Shown here piece after piece: positions 9,520 to 19,393 of a stretch of 64,000 nt of DNA (positions are counted from its first letter, which is position 1; each line of letters opens with the position of its first letter). A model generated the notes under the pieces. It worked only from the letters and a program-made list of their open reading frames with translations, made no database searches and was not told the DNA's origin. The position numbers were made by a program, and so were the translations under genes. This DNA is from Microbulbifer celer (GTDB lineage: Bacteria > Pseudomonadota > Gammaproteobacteria > Pseudomonadales > Cellvibrionaceae). The stretch is taken from assembly GCF_020991125.1 (NCBI RefSeq), contig NZ_CP087715.1, positions 4,193,501 to 4,257,500 on the forward strand. Reading direction: 5' to 3'.

Positions 9520-11124
9520 ATGCGATACAGAATCTTGCCCGGTGTTACCGCAATTGCGGTGTCTTTTCTGTTGACCGCCTGCGGTGGCGGCGGTGGCTCT
9601 GGTGAAATCATTCCGCCCGTCAATGGCGGCAGCTCTTCCAGTAGTAGTTCCTCGTCCGGTGGCAGCTCCAGTTCCAGTAGTTCTTCATCCGGCGGAAGTT
9701 CCAGCTCTTCGTCTTCCGGGGGGATGGGGGATGTTTCCGTGGCTTGCGAAAAACTGGCGACAGACCCGACGGTCAACTGGCGTGACTCTGCTGAGCTGGA
9801 TACTGACCAAAAAATTGTCGAGTGTCTGTCGAAAACCCTCGGTAATGCCGTAGGCTATGGTGAGGACGCAACTGGCGGCTACGACGCCGCGGGCAACAGC
9901 AAACTGGTCGTGATTGAAAAGAACCAGAGTGTTTCAGTTGAGCAGCAGATTTACAACGCAGTCAGTAGTGACGATTACAACTGGATTGTGTTCGACAAAG
10001 AGGACTTTGCGCAGGAGACCGAGGTTTCCATGCACCGCGTATACTGTGGGCGCAGTGAGGTACAGAGTGCGATTGGTGGAACCGAACAGCAGTGTGTGAA
10101 CTACCAGGACTGGTGCTCCGCCAACGGGGTTGAAGCCGGTGAAGCCTGTGTAGCGGAGTTCTTCAATACACAATTGAACCAGGATGGGCTGCCTATTGGA
10201 AACACCGATATCGGTTCCAATACCACACTGGATGGTCGAGGTTCAGGTGCCTATTTTCGCTTTAATGGTTTCGAAATCAGGGGTGTCGAGAACGTGATTC
10301 TCACTCACCTTGATTTCCGTGGCGCCGGTCATATCGAAGATCACGAACTGGATCCAGATATGATTCGCAGTGATGCCTCTCACGATATCTGGATTCACAA
10401 AAACAGCTTTGAGCTTACCGGTGACTCGGCATTTGATGTTAAGCAGGGTGCGTCCGGCATCACCATGTCCTTCAACCGCCTGCTTGATGTAAAGCGTGCG
10501 AGTCTTCACGGTTCCAGTGACGATCGCACGGTGAATAAAAATATTACCACCACCATGCATCACAATGCGTTTATTACCACCGATGATAACTTCAGCGCAT
10601 TCAGCGGTACGGCCCGCCGGGTGCCGCTTATCCGTCGCGGTAAAACCCATATGTTCAACAATGTATTCCTGAACTACCGTAAGGATGTTTTCAGTGCCCG
10701 CGTGGGTGCGCAGGTACTTTGGGAAAATAATGCACTGATGGTAAACAGCGAGCATGGAGTGGCGCTGGGCACCCTTCGCAATGATCTGGCCCGGGATAAC
10801 TATTCCAGTGATGATGCAGATAATCAGAGCAATTTCCGTACGGAAGGCACTTTTGTATGGCACTCGGACAGTGCCTGCAACCTGAACAGTGACGCATCAA
10901 TGGAGATCGTGAGTACCTGGGGAGAGGTGGGAAATCTGCCTGCGGATTATTCCCAGGCGTCACAAGACAGTATCAGCGCTGAGTTGGTGGATGCCGGTCA
11001 ACCGCTGGTCGATTATCTCATCATGACTGCTGGTAAGGGCGGCGAAGCACCCTTCAATTCGCCGCTGGCAAATAGCCAGGATTATGTTGTGGATCTTAAG
11101 GAATCATCTGACTCCTGTCAGTAA
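9520..11124 (+). CDS. Pectate lyase, PL1 family, lipoprotein with poly-Ser linker
   Basis: Cleaves de-esterified polygalacturonan by beta-elimination with Ca2+. ATG 9520 (after AAAGG) gives a proper lipoprotein signal ending LTAC; the ATG at 9487 would add 11 charged residues before it. Ser/Gly linkers occupy about residues 38-70. The catalytic parallel beta-helix shows NTTLDGRG, then DPDMIR (Ca-binding Asp), DVKQGASGITMSFNR, a LHGSSDD segment, and RVPLIRRGKTHMFNNV, which holds the conserved catalytic Arg region of PL1. Cys residues in the first third may form disulfides. The protein is 534 aa. It would work with the upstream methyl- and acetyl-esterases that expose its substrate. Confidence 0.88.
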   Translation: MRYRILPGVTAIAVSFLLTACGGGGGSGEIIPPVNGGSSSSSSSSSGGSSSSSSSSSGGSSSSSSSGGMGDVSVACEKLATDPTVNWRDSAELDTDQKIVECLSKTLGNAVGYGEDATGGYDAAGNSKLVVIEKNQSVSVEQQIYNAVSSDDYNWIVFDKEDFAQETEVSMHRVYCGRSEVQSAIGGTEQQCVNYQDWCSANGVEAGEACVAEFFNTQLNQDGLPIGNTDIGSNTTLDGRGSGAYFRFNGFEIRGVENVILTHLDFRGAGHIEDHELDPDMIRSDASHDIWIHKNSFELTGDSAFDVKQGASGITMSFNRLLDVKRASLHGSSDDRTVNKNITTTMHHNAFITTDDNFSAFSGTARRVPLIRRGKTHMFNNVFLNYRKDVFSARVGAQVLWENNALMVNSEHGVALGTLRNDLARDNYSSDDADNQSNFRTEGTFVWHSDSACNLNSDASMEIVSTWGEVGNLPADYSQASQDSISAELVDAGQPLVDYLIMTAGKGGEAPFNSPLANSQDYVVDLKESSDSCQ

Positions 11125-11207
11125 TCTCCCGAACAGTGGACTGTAAGCCCCGCCCAAAAGTCAGGGGTGGGGCTAGTCTGCCTGATTTTTCCAGTGAGGA
11201 TTCCAAA

Positions 11208-11966
11208 ATGAAAAAGTGCATTTTTCTCCTCTTCGCAATACTTCCCCTTTCGTCTTATGGGGAGACCCTGTATATGGCTGGTGATTCCACCATGGCGATC
11301 AAACCGGAAATGAGTTTTCCGGAGAATGGCTGGGGAATGCCGTTCGCGCGATTCTTTGACAAAAGTATCAAGGTGGAAAACCGCGCGATGAATGGTCGAA
11401 GCACCCGAACGTTCATCGAGGAGGGTCGTTGGGACAGTATCGAAAAGGCGTTGCAGCCCGGCGATTTTGTCATCATTCAGTTTGGGCATAATGACGCCTC
11501 GGAAAGCAAGAAAGATCGCTATACCCCGCCGGATCAGTACAAAGCCAACCTGGCGCGTTTTATTCGTGACGCCCGCAGCAAAGGTGCGCATCCGTTGTTG
11601 ATGAGCCCCATCACCCGGCGTTATTTCAAACAAGATGGGACCATCAAACACACACACGCCAAGTATGCGCCCCTGAGCCGCGAGGTGGCGAAAGAAGAGA
11701 AAGTGGATTTCATTGATATGGAGGTGGTTACCCGAGAGCACTTCCAGCAGCAGGGGGATGAGAACTCCGCACTGCGATTTCTGCACATCAAACCCGATAC
11801 CCATCCCAACTACCCGAATGGCGTACGCGATGATACGCACCTGAATCAACTGGGAGCCCGGGAGGTTGCACAGCTCGCACTGGCAGAAATGAAGAGAATC
11901 GGCCATCCACTGGCTGAAAAACTGCGTAAGCCGAGACCCAAGCACCTGACCTTCAGCTACGACTAA
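11208..11966 (+). CDS. CE12-type rhamnogalacturonan acetylesterase, secreted
   Basis: Compact SGNH esterase of 252 aa, close to the usual length of the RhgT/YesT type. The start is ATG 11208 after AGTGAGGA; a longer frame to 11136 has no signal peptide. Residues 1-18 form a Sec signal (LLFAILPLSSYG). The blocks are GDST (nucleophile Ser), NRAMNGRSTRTF (oxyanion Gly/Asn), FGHND and DDTHLNQLGA (catalytic Asp and His). It is a second, linker-free deacetylase in the locus, probably periplasmic or secreted, and may act on imported or released oligomers while the larger paralogue acts at the surface. It follows the lyase gene by 83 bp with a GC-rich hairpin (11147-11175) between. Confidence 0.87.
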   Translation: MKKCIFLLFAILPLSSYGETLYMAGDSTMAIKPEMSFPENGWGMPFARFFDKSIKVENRAMNGRSTRTFIEEGRWDSIEKALQPGDFVIIQFGHNDASESKKDRYTPPDQYKANLARFIRDARSKGAHPLLMSPITRRYFKQDGTIKHTHAKYAPLSREVAKEEKVDFIDMEVVTREHFQQQGDENSALRFLHIKPDTHPNYPNGVRDDTHLNQLGAREVAQLALAEMKRIGHPLAEKLRKPRPKHLTFSYD

Positions 11967-12057
11967 AGCGGGATGTATTGATTGGAGGTGGCAGATCGCC
12001 GCTTCCGAATTGGCTGGTTTGCTGGTTCCCTATATTTTTCCCTCCTGATAATCTGTT

Positions 12058-12073
12058 GGTATCGACCGATACC
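12058..12073. promoter_or_regulatory. Perfect palindrome, candidate operator upstream of GH95 gene
   Basis: GGTATCG-AC-CGATACC, 16 bp, centred 43 bp before the GH95 start. It is a plausible site for a dimeric regulator; which one cannot be told. No second copy was noticed elsewhere in the pectin locus. Confidence 0.4.
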
Positions 12074-12108
12074 TTGATTTTTCTCGCCTGAGATCGGGTT
12101 ACCACATT

Positions 12109-14673
12109 ATGATAAAACCTATTCAATCTTTAAAAATTGCAGCCTGTTCTATCGCACTGCTCTACGGCTTTGGATCTACCCTGCCTGCAGGTGCCTCCGC
12201 CGATACTCTGGATCTAGGAGCTTCTGTCAACAGGCCCCTTACGCTCTGGTACGACAAACCAGCAGAGAATTGGAATCAAGCCCTGCCGGTGGGGAATGGC
12301 CGCCTGGGCGCAATGATCTATGGCGGTGCGGGCCGTGAGATATTGCAATTAAACGAAGATACGATCTGGGCTGGGGAGCCGAACAATAATGTGAACCCGG
12401 ATGTCGCGCCTTATATCGACAAAGTGAATGACGCCCTTTTCAAGAGCGAATTTACTGATGCACAGCGTCTGGCCGACAAACATTTACACTCCAAAACCAA
12501 CAATGGTATGCCTTACCAGACGGTGGGGAGTCTGTTGCTGGAATTTCCCGGCCACGAAGATTTTCACGATTACCGCCGGGAGCTCGATATAGGCAACGCG
12601 CTGGCAAGTGTCTCGTATCATGTGGAGGATGTTCGATATTCAAGGGAGGTCTTTTCATCCCTGGCCGATCCCGTCGTGGTTGTGCGCCTGACCGCCGACA
12701 GGCCGGGACAGATTAACCTGGACCTGTCCTTTGATAGTCCTCAACAGCACCGTGTTGAGATCGACGGCGAGCGGTTACTGGTGCGGGGGCGCGGTGGCGA
12801 TCACGAGGGGCTGGAAGGCAAGATCCGTTATAGCACAATCGTGTGTCCGGAATTGGAGGGGGGCAACCTGAAAGCTAAGGAAGGTGCTCTCAGTATCCGC
12901 AGTGCAGACGCGGTAACCCTGTTTATTGCCACTGCTACCAACTTCAATAATTACCGCGATATCAGCGGTGATGACCGCAAGCGCGCCGAAGAACAGGTTG
13001 CTTCCGTGGTGGGAAAAAGCTACCCCGAGCTGAAGCGTGCACATACGGATTTTTACCACAAGCAGTTTCAGCGTGTTGCACTGGACCTCGGTAGTACGCC
13101 AAACAGCGCACTGCCCACTGATGTACGTGTAAAGCGTTTTTCTCGGGATGGCGATCCGGCACTGGCTGCGCTCTATTTTCAGTTCGGACGCTATCTACTG
13201 ATCTCGAGCTCTCAGCCTGGCACCCAGCCCGCAAACCTGCAAGGGATCTGGAACCCTCACGTCAACCCTCCCTGGGAGAGTAAGTACACGGTCAATATCA
13301 ACACTGAAATGAACTACTGGCCAGCGGAAGTGACCAACCTGTCGGAATTACATCAGCCGCTATTTTCGATGCTCAAGGACCTGTCAGTAACGGGGCGTGA
13401 AAGTGCCAGTAAAATCTACGGTGCTCGCGGCTGGATGATGCATCACAATACGGATATCTGGTGTATCACCGGACAGGTCGACCCCGCATTTTATGGTCAG
13501 TGGCAGGGGGGCGGCGCCTGGTTGAGCCAGCATATCTGGCAGCACTACCTGTACACAGGTGACCGCGCATTTTTGCAGGAATACTATCCGGTGCTTCGCG
13601 ATGCCGCGCTCTTTTTTGCCGACAGTCTGCAGCGCGAGCCGGAGACCGGTTGGTTAGTGGTGGCACCATCCAACTCGCCGGAAAACGCCTATCGGACTAT
13701 AGAAGACGATATCCGTGTTTCGGTATCCGCGGGTACCACAATGGATAACCAGCTGGTATACGACCTTTTTTCTGCTGTGATCAATGCGGCTGAGATCCTT
13801 GAAGTCGATACAGAATTTGCCGAGGCACTTTCCCACAAGCGCGACCAGCTGCCTCCCATGCAGATCGGCCGGCTCGGCCAGTTGCAGGAGTGGCTCTGGG
13901 ACTGGGACGATCCGGAGGACCACCACCGCCATGTATCCCACCTGTACGGGGTTTACCCGAGTAACCAGATTTCTCCCTATCGTACGCCCGAGTTGTTTTC
14001 TGCCGCGAAAACCTCGCTGGAGTACCGAGGTGATATCTCCACCGGGTGGTCCATGGGCTGGAAGGTGAACCTCTGGGCGCGCTTCCTGAATGGTAACCGC
14101 GCGTACAAGCTACTGGAGGATCAGCTGACGCTGGTCGAGGATACCGGAAAGGAAATTACCGAACAGGGAGGCACCTACGCCAACCTGTTCGACGCCCACC
14201 CGCCGTTCCAGATTGATGGAAACTTCGGTGTCACCACCGGCATTGCGGAAATGCTGATGCAGAGCCACGACGGTGCCATTCACCTGTTGCCTGCGCTGCC
14301 GGATGCGTGGCCACAAGGCAACGTCAGGGGGTTGGTAGCCCGGGGCGGGTTTGTGGTTGATATGACCTGGAACGAAGGAGCAGTAGAGAGTCTGACAGTG
14401 ACTTCCCGCCTGGGTGGAAATTGTCGCCTACGGCTGCCGTCATCACTTATGCCTTCGGGCGAAGCGGACTTGCAACCCGTGGCTCGGGGCAGCGCCAATC
14501 CAAACTTCTTCTTTTCTGTACCAGAGCGCGGAAAGCCGAGGATTTCCCCGGACGCGGATATAGGTCAACTTCCACTACCGCAGGTAAGTGAGTTTGAATT
14601 TACTACTCGTCCTGGTGAGACCTATCAATTCGGCTTTTCTGGAGGTGAGGCCAAATCTGGAGGGAGCTTATAG
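12109..14673 (+). CDS. GH95 alpha-L-fucosidase / alpha-L-galactosidase
   Basis: Glycoside hydrolase of 854 aa, the usual family length. A Sec signal peptide occupies about residues 1-31 (LPAGASA). The N-terminal beta-sandwich begins with the family hallmark LPVGNGRLGAM. In the (alpha/alpha)6 part the residues known as catalytic or base-activating in GH95 are recognisable: the two Asn in VNINTEMNYWPAE, Glu in LQEWLWDWDDP and Asp in FQIDGNFG. The family releases alpha-1,2-linked L-fucose or L-galactose. In a pectin locus the likely targets are rhamnogalacturonan-II or xyloglucan side chains, which is inferred from context. No clear Shine-Dalgarno precedes the ATG at 12109. Last gene of the pectin cluster. 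Confidence 0.88.
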   Translation: MIKPIQSLKIAACSIALLYGFGSTLPAGASADTLDLGASVNRPLTLWYDKPAENWNQALPVGNGRLGAMIYGGAGREILQLNEDTIWAGEPNNNVNPDVAPYIDKVNDALFKSEFTDAQRLADKHLHSKTNNGMPYQTVGSLLLEFPGHEDFHDYRRELDIGNALASVSYHVEDVRYSREVFSSLADPVVVVRLTADRPGQINLDLSFDSPQQHRVEIDGERLLVRGRGGDHEGLEGKIRYSTIVCPELEGGNLKAKEGALSIRSADAVTLFIATATNFNNYRDISGDDRKRAEEQVASVVGKSYPELKRAHTDFYHKQFQRVALDLGSTPNSALPTDVRVKRFSRDGDPALAALYFQFGRYLLISSSQPGTQPANLQGIWNPHVNPPWESKYTVNINTEMNYWPAEVTNLSELHQPLFSMLKDLSVTGRESASKIYGARGWMMHHNTDIWCITGQVDPAFYGQWQGGGAWLSQHIWQHYLYTGDRAFLQEYYPVLRDAALFFADSLQREPETGWLVVAPSNSPENAYRTIEDDIRVSVSAGTTMDNQLVYDLFSAVINAAEILEVDTEFAEALSHKRDQLPPMQIGRLGQLQEWLWDWDDPEDHHRHVSHLYGVYPSNQISPYRTPELFSAAKTSLEYRGDISTGWSMGWKVNLWARFLNGNRAYKLLEDQLTLVEDTGKEITEQGGTYANLFDAHPPFQIDGNFGVTTGIAEMLMQSHDGAIHLLPALPDAWPQGNVRGLVARGGFVVDMTWNEGAVESLTVTSRLGGNCRLRLPSSLMPSGEADLQPVARGSANPNFFFSVPERGKPRISPDADIGQLPLPQVSEFEFTTRPGETYQFGFSGGEAKSGGSL

Positions 14674-14742
14674 CAAATCCGGCTATAACGAAGAAGTAGG
14701 CCGCTCTCGTTAGATTCGTACGCCGTTATTGATCCGGTACAA

Positions 14743-14759
14743 TTGAGTGCTGCACTCAA
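14743..14759. promoter_or_regulatory. 17-bp perfect inverted repeat upstream of the NYN gene
   Basis: TTGAGTGC-T-GCACTCAA, 27 bp before the proposed start of the NYN-domain gene. It could be an operator; the regulator is unknown. Confidence 0.4.
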
Positions 14760-14785
14760 ACGCTCTAACCCCGGGATGGTGAACC

Positions 14786-15262
14786 ATTACAAATGTCCTT
14801 TTACTGGTAGATGTCCAGAATGTCTATTACACGACCCGGCAGGCATTCAGCCGGAACTTTGATTACAACAAGTTCTGGTCGCAGGCCACGTCTGGCCGGC
14901 AGGTGGTAAAAGCCATTGCTTATGCGGTGGACCGCGGAGACCGGAAGCAGAAGGAGTTCCAGAGCATTCTGCGGGCGATCGGCTTTGAGGTGAAGTTGAA
15001 GCCTTTCATTCAGCGCTCCGATGGCTCGGCAAAAGGCGACTGGGATGTTGGGATCACCATTGATGCACTGGAGTACGCACCAGAGGCGGATGTTGTGGTG
15101 CTGGTCTCCGGTGACGGGGATTTTGCAATCCTTGTGGATAAGTTACGTGTGGATAAAGGTAAGCGGGTGGAGGTCTATGGTGTCGAATCGCTCACTGCCA
15201 ATGCACTGATCGAGGCGGCGAGCGAATACCATCCCATAGCCGGAGACCTGTTGCTGGGGTAG
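14786..15262 (+). CDS. NYN-domain (LabA/DUF88-like) protein, unusual start
   Basis: Predicted PIN-like nuclease-fold protein of 158 aa, of the NYN family thought to act on RNA. The sequence reads LLLVDVQNVYYTTRQ at the N-terminus (first conserved Asp) and VVVLVSGDGDFAILVDKL later (the SGDGDF Asp cluster), then YGVESLTANALIEAA. All of the domain is present only if translation starts upstream of the GTG at 14903. In that frame, after the stop at 14780-14782, there is no ATG, GTG or TTG. The best candidate is ATT at 14786, giving a family-like ITNVLLLVDVQN start. Alternatively a single-base shift would join the ATG at 14776. Product confidence is high, start confidence low. Confidence 0.75.
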   Translation: MTNVLLLVDVQNVYYTTRQAFSRNFDYNKFWSQATSGRQVVKAIAYAVDRGDRKQKEFQSILRAIGFEVKLKPFIQRSDGSAKGDWDVGITIDALEYAPEADVVVLVSGDGDFAILVDKLRVDKGKRVEVYGVESLTANALIEAASEYHPIAGDLLLG

Positions 15263-15370
15263 GCCGCTCTGGGAGTCAGCCGGCGGTCTCGGATGAAAGT
15301 CTGTCGCTTTAGCTCAGGTTTGACTTATAGGTCATTTTTATTGAAGGGGTAAATGCTATTGAGTTTTAAA

Positions 15371-15389
15371 AATGGGAATCATTCTCAAT
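15371..15389. promoter_or_regulatory. Fur-box-like site
   Basis: AATGGGAATCATTCTCAAT is nearly the symmetric 19-bp marine gammaproteobacterial Fur box (AATGnnAATCATTnnCATT type), with inverted halves around TCAT. It sits 73 bp before the DUF2061 gene and suggests iron-dependent repression. Confidence 0.6.
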
Positions 15390-15461
15390 AATGGGCATAT
15401 TCAAGTCCGATGATTAATATTTGATCAGATTGCGGGCGGGAGTCGTGAGGATGTTTTTGCC

Positions 15462-15659
15462 ATGAAGAAGACCTGTAGCTTTGCCGTAGTCCACATGCTG
15501 GTGGCCTTCACTGTAGGTTTTGTGATGACCGGCGACTTCTGGGTGGGCAGCGCGCTGGCGCTGGTGGAGCCGGCCTGTAATACCGTGGCCTTCTACTTCC
15601 ACGAAAAGTGGTGGAAGCGCAGAGAGAAGGCCGCCGGGGTCTACGCCACAGCTGCCTAG
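15462..15659 (+). CDS. DUF2061 family small membrane protein
   Basis: 65-aa protein of the DUF2061 family, function unknown. The hallmarks are MKKTCSFAVVH, a hydrophobic stretch (LVAFTVGFVMTGDFWVGSAL), ALVEPACNTVAFYFHEK and a Trp/Arg-rich end. Two short membrane segments are predicted. ATG 15462 has GAGG upstream. A Fur-box-like site 73 bp before the start suggests expression under iron limitation. The gene stands alone; the next gene runs the other way. Confidence 0.8.
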   Translation: MKKTCSFAVVHMLVAFTVGFVMTGDFWVGSALALVEPACNTVAFYFHEKWWKRREKAAGVYATAA

Positions 15660-15737
15660 GCGGGCAGGTAATTGATCGGGCGCAGAAGCAGCTGGAAGAG
15701 CGGTCCAATCGATCGCCCTTCATTAGTCATTAGCAGA

Positions 15738-15911
15738 CTAGTTGTAACCAAATACGAAACAGCGTTCCAGCTCTTCCGGGGGCAGTACATCCACGCTCTC
15801 TCGCTGTTGTGGTTGTTCCTGCTTTTCTCCATCTTCCACAACCGGGGCGCTGCCGAACAGGAGTGGATTGCCAGTGGTGGATGGTTGCTGTGCCGGTAAC
15901 TGCGTTTTCAT
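15738..15911 (-). CDS. Small hypothetical protein (57 aa)
   Basis: Reading from the ATG at 15911 gives a Gln/Pro/Glu-rich, hydrophilic 57-residue protein ending LPPEELERCFVFGYN. AGAGG lies about 10 bp before the start. The composition is protein-like and no other gene covers the strand, but no homologue is recognised and function is unknown. Support is the ribosome-binding site and the even amino-acid composition only. Confidence 0.4.
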   Translation of the reverse strand: MKTQLPAQQPSTTGNPLLFGSAPVVEDGEKQEQPQQRESVDVLPPEELERCFVFGYN

Positions 15912-16079
15912 GACCGGAAACCTCTGCCTTATCTCTCGCCTTTTTGGGGCGCTTGCTGCGGGTTAATGTTTGCACCAAAGTGATGCTTGTTTAACTGTAG
16001 TGTAAAAAACAACCGATTGACTGAACTTTCACGCCCGTTATTTGTCTTTGTCCGGCTTTGTGAAATGGGTGCAATCCAC

Positions 16080-16652
16080 TCAGCGGTTGAGGCGTCGGCT
16101 CCAGCGATCCAGGGCGGTGATCAGGTCGCCGATAAACTTGCGCGTGTCGGTATCTGCGAGCTTGCCGTCGTCGTCAAACTTCTTGTGCGCAAACGCGATC
16201 ATCACTTCCGGTTTATTCACAAAGTGAACGTCCAGGTAGATCAGAATCCGCCGCAGATCGTACTGGGCGCGGGCGCCGCCAAAGGCGCTCATACTGGCAC
16301 TCATCACCGCCACCGGCTTGTCCGCAAATGGTTGCGGGTCCAGCCGCGACAGCCAGTCGATGGCGTTCTTCAACACCCCTGAGACCGAGTAGTTGTACTC
16401 CGGCGTGGCGAACAGAATGGCGTCTGCGTCCAGGATTTGCTGGCTGAGGGCTGCCACCGCATCCGGTATCAATTTGTCCCGCAGGTCCTGGTCGTAGAGG
16501 GGGATCTGGGAGAGATCGGCGAAGGTGAAGTTGACACGAATTTCGGTGAGATCAGCGGCGATTTCAGCGGCAGTGTGCAGAGCGGCGGTGTTGAAGGAGT
16601 CTTTGCGCAGGCTGCCGGAGATACCCAGCACCTTGAGAGGCCTCGATTTCAT
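16080..16652 (-). CDS. NADPH-dependent FMN reductase / quinone reductase (ChrR-YieF-like)
   Basis: Flavodoxin-fold oxidoreductase of 190 aa. The N-terminus VLGISGSLRKDSFN is the FMN-phosphate loop, and ATPEYNYSVSGVLKNAIDWL is the family signature in the middle (E-Y-N block). Members reduce flavins, quinones, azo compounds or chromate with NAD(P)H in the cytoplasm; the substrate cannot be read from sequence. It is on the minus strand, just downstream of the LacI-type regulator gene (89 bp), but probably separate from the xylose operon. Confidence 0.85.
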   Translation of the reverse strand: MKSRPLKVLGISGSLRKDSFNTAALHTAAEIAADLTEIRVNFTFADLSQIPLYDQDLRDKLIPDAVAALSQQILDADAILFATPEYNYSVSGVLKNAIDWLSRLDPQPFADKPVAVMSASMSAFGGARAQYDLRRILIYLDVHFVNKPEVMIAFAHKKFDDDGKLADTDTRKFIGDLITALDRWSRRLNR

Positions 16653-16741
16653 AGCGGTTACTTGAATCCGTTGCTGAAGTTACTGGATTCAAGATAGCAG
16701 CTGCGGGCGGGTATCAACCCAGTGCGATCAGTCGGCGGTTC

Positions 16742-17770
16742 TCACCGGGGGGCATTGCCAGTCGATTTCCGCACGATCAGCTTGTGCGGGACTATTTCTG
16801 GGCTGGTGTCGGTATCCTTGTCTAGCGCGCCGCCATCAATGGCCTGCACCAGCCGACGCATGGTGCGCTCGCCGATTTCTTCCGCGGGCTGCGCGATGGT
16901 GGTCAGCGGTGGATCCATCACTTCGGCGTAGCGGATATCGTCAAAGCCTACCACCGAGATATCTTCCGGAACCCGCAAGCCGGCATTCTTGATCTCGTGC
17001 ACGGTGCCGAGCGCCATTTCGTCATTGGCACAGAAGATCGCGGTGGGGCGCTGCTTATGTGCCAGCAGGCGGCGCGTGGCGCGGCGGGCGCCGTCGATGG
17101 TCTGTTCTCCTTCCACCACCCAGCCGTTTTCCACCTTCAGCTTTGCCTTGCGCATGGCTTTGCGATAGCCCTTCTCGCGGTCGTGGGTCAGCAGGGAGTC
17201 CGGTTTGCCGGCAATAAAGCCAATGCGTTCGTGGCCGAGCTGGATCAGGTACTGAGTGCCGTCTGCGGCGGCGGCCACATTGTCTACCCGTACACTGGGG
17301 AAATGGTTCAGCTCCGTGGTGACGCTCTCCAGCCCCAGTACCAGCGGTGGGTGTGCCTTTTCTCTGCTGCGTTTGGCTTCCGGCTCCGAGAACGGCGAGA
17401 TACTCGCCAGCAGCAGAATGCCGTCGGCCTGCTTGGAGAACACCATCTCGGTGAACTCGTCGAAGTCGTGGGAGTTGGATTGGGTATCGCGGATCAGGAT
17501 GCTGTAACCCTGTTCATCCGCCACCCGCCAGATACCGCGCATGACATTGTCCAGGAAGGGGTCGCCCACCTGTGGCAAAACCACCACCACCAGGCTGGTT
17601 TTGCCACGACGGAAGTTACGCGCAAGCGCATTGGGGGCATAGCCCACCTCGTCGATGGCGGACTGCACCTTGCTGCGGGTGTTTTCCTTGACCTGCTCCG
17701 GGCTGTTCAGGTAGCGGGATACGGTCGCGGTGGATACGCCGGCAATCCGGGCAACTTTCTTGATCGACAA
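16742..17770 (-). CDS. LacI-family transcriptional regulator, probably of the xylose operon
   Basis: 342 aa. The N-terminal helix-turn-helix reads KKVARIAGVSTATVSRYLN, then the hinge region (GYAPNALARNFRRGKT) and a periplasmic-binding-protein-like sensor domain. The start is TTG at 17770, since no ATG or GTG precedes it in frame; an AACGAGG ribosome-binding site fits. It lies directly downstream of tal-xylB-xylA on the same strand, behind a terminator, and a canonical LacI-type palindrome (21941-21960) lies in front of tal. Regulation of the xyl genes by this protein is an inference from that pairing. The ligand is likely xylose or a derivative, which sequence cannot show. Confidence 0.88.
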   Translation of the reverse strand: MSIKKVARIAGVSTATVSRYLNSPEQVKENTRSKVQSAIDEVGYAPNALARNFRRGKTSLVVVVLPQVGDPFLDNVMRGIWRVADEQGYSILIRDTQSNSHDFDEFTEMVFSKQADGILLLASISPFSEPEAKRSREKAHPPLVLGLESVTTELNHFPSVRVDNVAAAADGTQYLIQLGHERIGFIAGKPDSLLTHDREKGYRKAMRKAKLKVENGWVVEGEQTIDGARRATRRLLAHKQRPTAIFCANDEMALGTVHEIKNAGLRVPEDISVVGFDDIRYAEVMDPPLTTIAQPAEEIGERTMRRLVQAIDGGALDKDTDTSPEIVPHKLIVRKSTGNAPR

Positions 17771-17894
17771 CGTGAGTAGCCTCGTTCTTCAGGGGGATTC
17801 CCGTCTCCGCGCTTGCTGATGGCGGGAGTGGCAGAAGCGTGAATGTTATCTGCTCCGCAAGAAAATTGGTATCCGGCCCAATTTCTGGGGGCAT

Positions 17895-17920
17895 AAAAAA
17901 GGGCCTGCAAGAGCAGGCCC
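17895..17920 (-). terminator. Rho-independent terminator after xylA
   Basis: On the minus strand: GGGCCTGC, loop TCTT, GCAGGCCC, then TTTTTT. It lies 40 bp past the xylA stop and separates xylA from the regulator gene. Confidence 0.88.
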
Positions 17921-17959
17921 GAAAAGAGAGTCATCTGAGATAAGTTAAGGAAATATCAA

Positions 17960-19294
<1,335 letters not shown>

Positions 19295-19365
19295 TTTTCT
19301 CTCCAGAGTATTCTGTATGGCTTGGAATTTAATTTCCGTGGTTTTTAGTCAGTGGCTTCTAGTAA

Positions 19366-19387
19366 GTGACTTTTAGTTAGAAGTCAC
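19366..19387 (-). other. Hairpin in the xylB-xylA gap
   Basis: GTGACTT and AAGTCAC with an 8-nt loop, 7 bp after the xylB stop on the minus strand. No T-run follows. The surrounding 50 bp contains further imperfect GTGACTT/GTGGCTTCTAG repeats. Possibly an mRNA processing or attenuation element. Confidence 0.4.
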
Positions 19388-19393
19388 AAAAAC

